From Effrenium voratum (lineage: Eukaryota > Sar > Dinophyceae > Suessiales > Symbiodiniaceae), in assembly GCA_963377175.1 (NCBI GenBank), contig CAUJNA010001213.1, forward strand, positions 124,001-188,000: a DNA stretch of 64,000 nt, in the 5' to 3' direction. The position numbers were made by a program, and so were the translations under genes. Below are positions 50,701-56,300 of this stretch, piece after piece. How positions within the stretch are numbered: position 1 is the first letter of the stretch; every line of letters begins with the position of its first letter. The notes under the pieces are model-generated. The model saw only the letters and a list, made by a program, of their open reading frames with translations. It was not told where the DNA came from and made no database searches.

Positions 50701-51570
50701 CGCCCCATCCCCACACAGGTAGGGGGGCATGAGCTAACCCGAACAACTAGAAACTAGTAGTGTCCTCAAGAAGATCAGAAGGAACCCCACCCATCCAGGA
50801 TCTCTTTCTGAGAAGCCCCCTATAGCGGGGGGCACTCCTCATTCAGTCCATCCAAAGGAAGACGACATGCTGATTGGCGGTGGCTGCAGTTGTCCAGCCC
50901 CCTTTGCCAGAAAGGTGTCTCAATCCTTCAAATTCTGTGTGGAAGTTGCTTGATTCCCCTACCCAGCTCTACGATGTTAACACCCCCTCAAAGATGATGT
51001 ACTCTATAGAACTCATGATGTTCAAGGCTCATCCAAAGCTTGTTTTCAGTGGCTTTCCTGTGGGTTTAAAAAGGGTTCCTTTCAGACGCGACGAGCATAA
51101 TTGTCCTTTGCGACTGTCTCTGAGTTATTTCAATGCCCGCAGGGAGGAGAGAAGGACATCCATGACAGACATGGGTAGTGGACATACACCTGTGTCTTAC
51201 ATAAGCTTGCATACAACTATAATTGCAAATATGTGCCATCATGTACACCTCAGTTGCCCAAAGCCGACCTTTTAACCTTTTGGTTTTCCAGTTTTGGGAT
51301 CCCATTTTTAGTCATGGCCCCAACAGGTGATCATCTTTTATTTCTGGGTCTCTAAGGGGCAAGTGAGACACTAGATCCGAGTACACGTCAAGACTACGCT
51401 CTCTTTTTTTCGCCGTTTTGCGCCTCGGCCCAAGGCGACGGCTTTTTTTTTCGCTTTCCCTTGGCAGGTGGAAGCTGGATGAGGATGAGGTGAAATGCCT
51501 GGTGGAGGCTAGCCACAAGGAGCTCCGCGCCCCGGATCTTGAAGCATGGGCAGTCGATGTGTCAAAATAA
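35105..51570 (+). CDS. Multi-exon 3' part: acidic protein, ends TAA 51568-51570
   Basis: About seventeen exon candidates on the + strand. From 40263 to 47645 many joints agree in phase. The product has LWLRDGDGYT, IGRTMEDDPWAALDEAESEE, a Glu/Asp-rich stretch over exons 42139, 42564, 42929 and 43791, DIKLSDVPEDMRE, a basic GNNKRRRLE patch, and the last exon ending LEAWAVDVSK. I recognise no domain. A coding-looking stop at 42292 is bypassed because a GC donor at 42241 carries the acidic tract straight into 42564. It may be the C-terminal part of the bestrophin gene or a separate gene starting near 35145, 40783 or 47601, where Met codons occur. Confidence 0.45.
35575..35674 (+). repeat. Inverted-repeat element, family B copy 3
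   Basis: The ends are CTCAGTGGTTCAAAGCCGACC-like and TTCCTTTGGGCAAGT. The core is GGTCCCAAAAAAGTTAACC. Confidence 0.7.
36598..36695 (+). repeat. Intron repeat, family M copy 2
   Basis: It contains TTTGGGGTAGGTACACC, TTAGTGGGGATTGGGATG and TTCACTGGGGGTGCAG. Confidence 0.7.
36780..37330 (+). repeat. Tandem repeat, three irregular units of about 180-250 bp
   Basis: CCTACTGTGGATG recurs at 36821, 37069 and 37248, each followed by AGATCCTGCACC(G/A)CCTCAG and TTTCCCATGGTTTCC-like sequence. Preceding blocks share AACCCCATCGATTTTTCCC. A diverged copy is at 4700-4800. Confidence 0.8.
37394..37432 (+). CDS. Possible exon (AQLPGLLALRLLY)
   Basis: The acceptor is CGCCCGAG (37393). Thirteen hydrophobic codons lead to a GC donor (GCAGAC). 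GC-rich open sequence continues to about 37500 and could be a longer exon or intron. Confidence 0.4.
37681..37775 (+). repeat. Intron repeat, family M copy 3
   Basis: It shows TTAGTGGGGATTGAATCGG, then ATGTTCACTGGGGGTAGG, then TTTTGACCCATGGCC. Confidence 0.7.
37866..37971 (+). CDS. Possible exon, two competing frames
   Basis: Starting after an AG at 37865, one frame reads AIYLRYFKCPLTELVAAADV and on to LPGMRQP, with a GA donor at 37972. A second frame over 37935-38005 reads LHCLECGNLKTLR with a Cys-x-x-Cys pair, but it lacks a nearby acceptor. Either joins in phase 0 to the exon at 39864. Unresolved. Confidence 0.35.
39000..39105 (+). repeat. Intron repeat, family G copy
   Basis: It holds GAATCGACTTGGGGGCTTA, CCAACAAGTGATCCAC and GGGGTCGTTGCAACCAAG. 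Its start matches 63258 (GAATCCACTTGGGGGCTTAG). Confidence 0.7.
39343..39541 (+). repeat. Family M copy followed by family D fragment
   Basis: At 39343-39440 are TTGAGTGGGGATTGGGATG and TTTTGACCCATGGCC. At 39488-39541 are TTCCATTTACCAGGGC, GGTACCTATTTTTGACCC and ACAGCCATT. The same M/D adjacency as at 36480-36695 suggests repeated nesting. Confidence 0.55.
39864..39891 (+). CDS. Short exon AKALLETQQ
   Basis: The acceptor is GACTACGAG (39863). Nine codons and one base, then a GA donor (GAGAGG, 39892), phase 1. With AT from the next exon it gives His, then GTIPFLWLRDG. The open frame extends on both sides, so a longer exon is possible. Confidence 0.4.
40263..40308 (+). CDS. Exon GTIPFLWLRDGDGYT
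   Basis: The acceptor is TTGCACCTAG (40262). It starts in phase 1 and ends in phase 2 at a GA donor (GAAATT, 40309). The next exon supplies C to complete Thr, then DLAAAIGRTM. Both phases agree with neighbours. Confidence 0.5.
40340..40450 (+). repeat. Intron repeat, family L partial copy
   Basis: It shows GGTTGATTTCCCATGGCC, ATCGTTCTTTCCAACAACCGG and GGGTTTCCGGAGGTTTTC. It is closest to 44660-44770. Confidence 0.65.
40748..40823 (+). CDS. Exon DLAAAIGRTMEDDPWAALDE
   Basis: The acceptor is ACGCACTAG (40747). The frame reads DLAAAIGRTMEDDPWAALDE and then AESEE. The GC donor (GCGCAG) is at 40824. It joins in phase 0 to the acidic exon at 42139. Confidence 0.55.
40887..40970 (+). repeat. Inverted-repeat element, family C copy
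   Basis: It starts CTCACTTACTTC and ends CTACTCAGGAAGT, with core TCGGGAAGACCATC. Confidence 0.65.
41094..41247 (+). repeat. Intron repeat, family I copy
   Basis: It has CACTGTTCGTGGCAAG, TTCTGTTCACTTTTAATC, TGGGCCTGCAAAAAAGAAGC and ACCATGCCAAGAGTAGAG. An insertion separates the halves. Confidence 0.6.
41723..41762 (+). repeat. 17-bp tandem duplication
   Basis: The unit GATGTTTCTGGAAGGCA occurs twice in succession. Confidence 0.85.
41931..42043 (+). repeat. Introner-like element, family A copy 9
   Basis: A full copy with CTAGGTCCCCCAGTAGTG at the 5' end and ATCTGGAGGACCTAG at the 3' end, perfect CTAGGTCC/GGACCTAG inverted termini. The 3' part (GACTTATTCTAACC, TCAAATCTGG) matches copy 10, defining a subfamily. 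Confidence 0.85.
42139..42240 (+). CDS. Acidic exon (34 codons)
   Basis: The acceptor is CTGCCTAG (42138). The frame reads EVEVELNGDEDPGLEDPGIG, then EDEGELEEIEEQPE. GAGGATCCCGG occurs twice in it. A GC donor (GCGCGC, 42241) is chosen because the next exon continues the acidic tract. Reading through instead gives a stop at 42292-42294 after PYPRAEY. Confidence 0.6.
42564..42623 (+). CDS. Acidic coiled-coil-like exon (20 codons)
   Basis: The acceptor is GCGCCTCAG (42563). It reads AFLDEEEQLEEELQLEEEFQ with a GA donor (GACGAG, 42624). Other AG and GA choices exist in this GAGGAAGAG-type sequence, all keeping the frame. Confidence 0.6.
42929..42970 (+). CDS. Acidic exon EEFEELQELGCDTE
   Basis: The acceptor is CCCGATAG (42928). 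Fourteen codons, then a GA donor (GACGTG, 42971). Phase 0 on both sides. Confidence 0.6.
43341..43446 (+). repeat. Inverted-repeat element, family C copy
   Basis: It has TCATGAGTTCCGTTCCGG, GGTTTGGACCCAGG and TTGGCCAATGCAGTCAGGAAG. Confidence 0.6.
43640..43751 (+). repeat. Intron repeat, family F full copy
   Basis: The inverted ends are TCTTCCGCTTGCTTAAG and GGCTTCAGCAAATGGAAG. The core is TTGGTTTTAAAGGAAATC, then TATCACTACTGGAAATT. It ends 40 bp before an exon. Confidence 0.75.
43791..43844 (+). CDS. Acidic exon EPQKDPEAEEEVVTAEDE
   Basis: The acceptor is GTTCCGTCAG (43790). The frame continues VVPGRETEPQ, so the end is uncertain. GT at 43845 keeps phase 0 with DIKLSDVPEDM. Confidence 0.55.
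44464..44502 (+). CDS. Exon DIKLSDVPEDMRE
   Basis: The acceptor is CTGGCAAG (44463). Thirteen codons, then a GC donor (GCAGTG, 44503). Phase 0. Confidence 0.55.
44660..44890 (+). repeat. Intron repeat, family L copy 2
   Basis: It has TGGGGTTGATTCCCCATTC, CCATCGTTCTTTCCAAAAAC and GGTTTCCGGAGGTTTTC, then AAGGGTGCAATCCCCTTAC and GAGTTCCTGGACCAATTTCC. It is collinear with 22797-23246. Confidence 0.7.
44969..44995 (+). CDS. Possible exon LELEARAQS
   Basis: After an AG at 44967-44968, nine codons and a GA donor (GACCTA). A longer competing frame over 44955-45110 reads KRVLNQTYGSATVIGTGTQM. The choice between them is open. Confidence 0.35.
45118..45305 (+). CDS. Possible exon(s) with GTGAGT donor
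   Basis: The open frame IIRAGSFERDEPIAGSIVHV and on to FRMATWAEGFFSRQKHH ends at a canonical donor (GTGAGTGG, 45306). Several AGs could be the start. The codon pattern is less GC-rich than in other exons. Product unknown. Confidence 0.35.
46475..46522 (+). CDS. Exon HLRGFDEGNNKRRRLE (basic patch)
   Basis: The acceptor is CCAAAAG (46474). It ends at a GA donor (GACGCC, 46523). Lys-Arg-Arg-Arg could act as a nuclear targeting signal (inference). It joins in phase 0 to EEPPMEPERQELL. Confidence 0.55.
46537..46731 (+). repeat. Inverted-repeat element, family B long copy
   Basis: The 5' end is CTCAGTTGCCCAAG and the 3' end CCTTTGGACAGCTGAG. About 80 bp of extra sequence lies inside. It starts 14 bp after an exon end. 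Confidence 0.65.
47230..47340 (+). repeat. Intron repeat, family F copy
   Basis: It has GTGGTTTTAAAGGGACTC, TCACTACTGGACATATG and CCTTTAAGCAAATGGAGG. Confidence 0.65.
47365..47572 (+). repeat. C-rich low-complexity tract
   Basis: About 200 bp dominated by runs such as CCCCCCAACACC and CACCCCCAACC. It is strongly strand-asymmetric and could form G-quadruplexes on the - strand. It lies directly before the exon at 47586. Confidence 0.9.
47586..47645 (+). CDS. Exon EEPPMEPERQELLDRWMLSE
   Basis: The acceptor is CGGACCCAG (47585). Twenty codons, then a GA donor (GATCCG, 47646). It contains a Met that could start a separate gene. Confidence 0.6.
47765..47792 (+). repeat. GT microsatellite
   Basis: About 13 GT units. 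Confidence 0.9.
48085..48183 (+). repeat. Inverted-repeat element, family B copy
   Basis: It has CGCCTTTGACCGTTTGGTG, AAGGTCCCAAAAGAGTAACC and GGTTCTTTGGGCAAGTGAG. The 5' arm is lost. Confidence 0.6.
48200..48640 (-). other. Open minus-strand frame of uncertain nature
   Basis: A frame of about 150 codons on the - strand between a TAG near 48570 and about 48190 contains FKANRAWKSRPLNRWAGIPG and on to LRLYMGCDWEFTG. It looks more protein-like than other antisense frames and might be a decayed mobile-element gene. I recognise no family, and it sits in an intron of the + strand chain. Confidence 0.25.
48719..48862 (+). repeat. Tandem duplication of about 72 bp
   Basis: Two near-identical units share GACACGATT(C/T)TCATGATGAC, AGTCCTTAGGTAAACAATGG and AAAAAGGCATTGTTTT. 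Confidence 0.9.
49190..49219 (+). CDS. Exon NANLEDVQVV
   Basis: The acceptor is GTCCTGCAG (49189). A GC donor (GCAAAG, 49220) leads in phase 0 to VMKNGKDPK. Reading through instead gives KSGWKPNIRARQGTDG and a stop at 49301-49303, so this could be a last exon. The upstream ERYVLQ is also in frame. Confidence 0.45.
49450..49580 (-). repeat. Family J element, inverted relative to 5137-5250
   Basis: It carries CCCCTGGTTGATTAATAGG, GGTGTCCCCTTTTAGTGG and CCCCGAATAGTGGGAC, the reverse complement of the first copy. The two are 44 kb apart in opposite orientation. Confidence 0.7.
50170..50300 (+). CDS. Exon VMKNGKDPKSPAEQVNDKL to AWKVRR
   Basis: The acceptor is AGGGCCAG (50169). The frame reads VMKNGKDPKSPAEQVNDKLI, then FAREDILCSRDKVDVIEAWK. 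It ends in phase 2 at a canonical donor GTGAGCTC (50301). The last exon begins with the completing base. Coding composition is strong. Domain not recognised. Confidence 0.65.
50328..50428 (+). repeat. Inverted-repeat element, family C copy
   Basis: It starts CGCTTCCTGAGTGCC and ends CCACTTGGGAAGTGATG, with core GGGGGGAAGACCG. It begins 27 bp after the donor at 50301. Confidence 0.7.
51249..51367 (+). repeat. Inverted-repeat element, family B copy
   Basis: Its 5' arm is the best preserved of the family, CTCAGTTGCCCAAAGCCGAC. The 3' end is GGGGCAAGTGAG and the core GGCCCCAACAGGTGATC. Confidence 0.8.
51468..51570 (+). CDS. Last exon, stop TAA 51568-51570
   Basis: A strong acceptor TTTCCCTTGGCAG follows a pyrimidine tract (51467). 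One base completes Gly, then WKLDEDEVKCLVEASHKELR, APDLEAWAVDVSK and TAA. The phase matches the donor at 50301. No poly(A) signal was sought as decisive, since dinoflagellates lack a clear AATAAA rule. Confidence 0.65.
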
Positions 51571-51845
51571 GTTAGGCCTCAAAGGACAAATATGTGTTTT
51601 TGTCTATTATGCATGGGGGATTTTTTTTGGGACCTCCCCCCCAAAAAAAAGAGACAGAGAGAGAACAAAAACACAAATAGGTTGTTTGGTTGGTTTGGTA
51701 GTTTGAGCAAACCGTAGCCCAAAAACCGTGCCTTCGAAAAACATACATCTATGCCAATTGCTCGCGTGGATGGGATGGGTTCTTCACCCTGGCCGACTTG
51801 GCCGCGGGGCCGCCGAGAGGTTTGGTAGTGAGTGGGGGGAACACG

Positions 51846-51965
51846 CCCCTCCCACATGGCTATGGGTCAAAACCCCGTACTGCCATTGAACATCCCAATC
51901 CCCACTAAAATGCACTAAAATGGTTCCAAAATGGTGCCATTGATGTTGACCCACGGCCACATGAG
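51846..51965 (-). repeat. Intron repeat, family M, inverted copy
   Basis: It contains ACATGGCTATGGGTCAAAAC, GAACATCCCAATCCCCACTA and TTGACCCACGGCCACATG, the reverse complement of the other M copies. Confidence 0.7.
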
Positions 51966-52299
51966 GTTTCACTCGCTTGCTAACCTGATTTTCAACCCAA
52001 CAGAGGCAAGCAGTTCACTTCACCCTCGGGTTTGGGACCCACGAGTTCCATCAACGAACGGGCCGCAGAACTGAAACCCTGGAACATGGCCAGAGGCTTC
52101 CGCCCAATTTGCATTCAGGATCGGATGGCCTTCAATCCGTAGGGCCTTTGAACCTCCAAACCCGGACATTCCGGCACCGGTTGGGGTGTTTTGGTTGCGG
52201 GTACCCGCTTCGGGTTGTAAAAAACAGGAGCCGATGTAAAACCATGACGTGCCTTGGAGGGGTGATTTTGAGACACATCCACTTGGGTGTGTCTGAGAA

Positions 52300-53070
52300 A
52301 AGGAATCCTCGGACCCCGGTTTTTCCCTTCATTCTTCCGTTGGACCGACCAACGCAAGTTGTTTTCCTGCTGGTTTTCCGTTAAAACAACCAACCTGGAG
52401 ATTCAAACGTCAAGGAATTCCTAGTCATTCTCGGCATTGACCCTGTTTTGGACGCAAACGCCCGCAAATTGCCGCAAACGCCTAGAAACAGGAACCGCCC
52501 GCAAATTGCTGCAACACGCCCGCAAAAAAGGGGCAACCGCCCGCAAAAAAAGCGCGACAAACCGCAAACCGCATAAAACGCCCAAAACGCCTTGAGAACC
52601 AGAACGCCCAGGAATTCCCCGGCATTGGAATCTCCAGGAATCCTAAAAAGGGAACATAAGGGAACCAGAAGTCAAAACAGGCCCAGTCGGAGCCTTTCTG
52701 AGGCCATCCAACCAACCTAAAAGAGGACCCAGAGCCAGTTGGAGCCTTGGAGGTGTTCCCTTCACTCTTCCGTTGAACCAACCAATCCTTAAAAGGGAAC
52801 CCCTCCAAAGTCAAAGCAGATCCAGCTGGAGCCGAAGGGATCTGAGCATAAGTGTCCTTTTTGGGTGCGTCTGGTCAAAAATCGATGGGTTCCACTGGTT
52901 TAGATGGGTTTTGTGCCCCATTTACCAGGGACACCCATCCTTTTTTTTCGGCAAAAGGCCACCTATGGGTGAGGTGTTCCTTCGGGTTTTCTGTTCAACC
53001 AGCCAATCCTTAAATGGGAACCCTCCAAAAACGGCCAGACCCAGCTGGAGCCGAAGGGACCTGAGGCTAC
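52300..53070 (+). repeat. Irregular tandem repeat, three units
   Basis: TTCCCTTCA(C/T)TCTTCCGTTG is found at about 52323 and 52756, with a diverged copy at 52978. AACCA(A/G)CCAATCCTTAAA is at 52779 and 52998. CAGCTGGAGCCGAAGGGA is at 52828 and 53043. Confidence 0.7.
52455..52590 (+). repeat. Minisatellite CGCCCGCAAA
   Basis: Seven or more imperfect units (CGCCCGCAAATTGC, ACCGCCCGCAAAAAA). Confidence 0.85.
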
Positions 53071-53075
53071 TTTGG

Positions 53076-53226
53076 TGCATTTTGCCAAGGGATGTTAGGA
53101 CTTGATAACTTGTTGCCAACTTAGTTGGGTTTTCCGTATTAAATCCCCCCCCCCCCGCAAAAAAAACAAAACAACAAAAAAAAGAAGAAAAACAACTAGC
53201 AGGGCTTCGCAGATTTCGCAACCGAG
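53076..53226 (+). repeat. Intron repeat, family H copy 3, ends at an acceptor
   Basis: It begins GCATTTTGCCAAGGGATG and ends TTTCGCAACCGAG at 53226, immediately before the exon. A C/A-run insertion (CCCCCCCCCC, AAAAAACAAAAC) lies inside. The terminal AG is the predicted 3' splice site. Confidence 0.7.
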
Positions 53227-53326
53227 GCTATGTGCTGCGGGAGTACACGGGCGCCCGGCCCGTGGCGGAGCTGCTGGAGGAGGCCTCGGGGCAGATGGTC
53301 CCAGAGGAGCCCGAGAACGCCGAGGC
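53227..53326 (+). CDS. Methyltransferase exon 1 (N-terminal extension)
   Basis: It starts in phase 1 directly after the family H element. The frame reads YVLREYTGARPVAELLEEAS, then GQMVPEEPENAE. A phase-2 GC donor (GCGATA, 53327) joins the next exon to give EAFNRLELI. Membership in this gene is inferred from phase alone. Confidence 0.5.
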
Positions 53327-56300
53327 GCGATACGCCAGCGAAGCGGTCGGCGGGTTGTTCGGTGTCGTTCGGCCGTTTGGGTTTGAGGAGCTTGCGGCCA
53401 TCTTTTTTTTTTTGGGGGGGGGTAAGGAGCACAGTTGGCCCATCTGCGGTCTATAGTTAACCCGTGTTTTTTTTTTTGTCCCCTTTTTTCGGGTACTCCA
53501 ACCAACATGGAACCTGACAGGGGGGTACTGGAAGACCATTCTCCTTCCAAGGCGACCCCCTGTCAGGTTCTATGCTAGTTGGTGGGAGGGTAAGGCGCAC
53601 CAGTTGGCCCATTTGGGGTCTATAGTGAACCCGTTTTTTTTTTTTTTTTTTTTTATTGGGGGGGGGGGGCGGGTGAGGGGTTCTGACATTGATTCAGATT
53701 ATGACATAGAGACCCCAACTGGGCCAATTGTGCGCCAACCTGGAGTCTCCTTCTGACCCTTAAAAAATGGCTGGCCATTATCCAAAAAGGGGTGATGACC
53801 TCATGTTTGCAGGGACCTGGAGGCTCACGGTAGGCGCACAATTGGCCCAGTTGGGGTCTATAGTCAACCTGTATGCTTTTTAGGGGCGAAAGGGTAATGA
53901 CATAGATTCAGGATTCAGGTTCGCCTTACTTGGTTTGGATTTGGGTTTGAACCTCTGGTTCTTGTAGAGTCGTAGAGGGTTTTTTTGGAGAAAGCACCCC
54001 CAGGAGACGCTGATTCTCTCACTCAGAGCGAGCGAGTTGCCCCCCCCCCGGCGCCACATGGGTGTTGGTCAAAAATGCGTACCCAAAATGGAACCCTGGT
54101 AAATGGAACCAAAAACTAAAACCTGCGGTCCATCCTGGTGTTTTTATTTTGACAAATACCGGCCCATACCGGCCCATACCCACATTGCCTCGCGTGGTTT
54201 TTTGGTTCCACCAGCAAACTATGACTCTCAGTCCCTGAGCAATGGACTTTTGGTCGGCCGTTGACTCAGGACGTTTTGCTTCGTAGGGGTGTCCGGCAAT
54301 TGCTTTGTGCAAATGCCTGTTATCTTTAAATATTGCCCAGCATTGCAAAAAGCTGAGTGGGAGACAAGCTGTGAGTCGGGAACAATGATGGTTCAATGCA
54401 GGTGCATGAGCTGAATGTAGAGACATATGTTGGCAGGGTTGCTTTAGAATCTACCCCAGAGTTACCCCAGGGCCATCCATTTTCCAGCAAGGACACCTAT
54501 GCTCAGAGAGTTTTGTTTTATCTCAAGGACCCTGAAGGGCCAGGGGTTGGTCAGTTTCCTATAGCTTCTTCCGCCCCTTGCTGATCTGCCTCTCAGACTA
54601 TTCCATTCGGATGAAATGCTAACCCCAGTCTTCGCTGCCATTGGGTTGCATTTTTCAACTATCCAACAACAAGACACACTTCTGCACAGCCAATGTCCCC
54701 ATTTTGTTCGTGGATCAGTCTTTTCAGAAAACACCCAGAACCTAAGGGGGAGCCAACCGCATTTTTGAGATCCATGGTTGAAACCAATCGGGAATCACTC
54801 CCTAGCTTGTTTTGCACTGGGGGCAACTATTGCTAAACATGTGAAGCTGGCGCCAAATCAAATCCTCAGGAGGCAGCGCCTGACCATCCCGGACTGCTTT
54901 GTGTCAGCAGGCCAGGTTTTTCTTGATCCGCCCTCAGCCAAGCCTTGCTCATGACTGGGCGGTGGAGGGTGGGGGGTGGGCTGGGGGCTGGGAGCGTGCG
55001 TGGCCGCGTGCCGGAAAACACTCGGGGCATGGGGACAGCTTTGTCAGAGGAGGCTAGCGTTTCGCAATTATGGTGTCTTTGAGCATGGAAGACATGTTGG
55101 CTGCTCTTGGAACGCATGGGCAATCTTTGCCCCCAATGCCTTTAAGTGATTTCATTGGCCCCTTCATAGTTCCGTGACATTGAAAAGGGGTGGCAGTTTG
55201 TTCCTGCGGATTAGCATGCCCGCCCGAAAGCCACATTTTTCGGACGCGTGCGTGGGAGCCAAAAGTCGCCTGAGAACATGTGCAGAGGGCTCTATTTCCC
55301 TTTGCGTTTAAGCATCTCTTTCAATATGTTGGAAAATCGCAGGGACCCTGTTGCAGAGTAATTACCCTCTATCCCACTTCCATGGCAGCTGGCAGATTTT
55401 TTTTTCAGGAGGAGTTTGATCTTTCAGGTACCTATCAAGTCCCGTAGTGGGGAGGGTACTTCACCGGCATGGGAGGTTCAACCGCCTGGAGCTCATCGAC
55501 TCCGTGGCGGATGCGCTGGTGGTAGGCTGGGAGTTCGCTCGAGATCGGACGCCCGAGGGCCTTGGCTGCCGAGTTCTCGAAACCAGGGGGGCCCTTTCTG
55601 GAATGTCCTCTTCTGGTTCTGGGACCTCCCCTCCCAGTGGGCTTGCCCGGCCAGAAATCGCCCCACAGAAAAATGTGGGTGCTTTTTTTCTTCCCCCCCT
55701 CCTTGTGCTTGTGTTTTATGGGGGGGGACATGGTTGTTGCTGGGGCATATTTTGATCATTTTTGCTTATTGTGGTTCAGTGGTTGAAATCCCCACTTAGC
55801 GGCCAGCATTGAAATTTTTGCTCCCCTTCCAACGTCAACCAAGAAAAGGGGAGGGGGACCCGAGTATTCGGTCCTGAATCCTGCCCGTTTCGAGTAGGCA
55901 CGAGGATTCCTTTGCCTTTGAGGTGATTTCACCACAGGGGGGAACGGCTTACCCGCCCTTTCCAATGGAAGCTGACGGAATGTCCCCTTAGGAAAATGTG
56001 TTTTTCCCCTAAGACCCCGCACAGGAAGAAGGTTGGAAAAAGCTGCCAGCAAGAAGCGACGCATGCAACATGGATTTTCCGGCTCATGTGGCTCTCGCGA
56101 AATGGCTGTGGCTCAAAAAACCGGTACCACACTGGAACCCTATGGAACCCTGGTAAGTGGAAACATGGACCAACACCTGCGTAACCCCTCCTGCTTAATT
56201 TTGAGCCACACCCAAATGGGATTCGGATTCAGAGCTCTTCAGGGGACGCGAACCTGACCTTCTCGGCCCTCCTGGCAGACCACCGAGAAGGCAAGAGATA

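Larger units (their letters stand above)
51571..53226. other. Intergenic region or first intron of the next gene
   Basis: It holds an inverted family M copy (51846-51965), a CGCCCGCAAA minisatellite (52455-52590), three units of a 200-bp repeat (52300-53070) and a family H element (53076-53226). No start exon or spliced-leader acceptor could be recognised. Confidence 0.5.
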
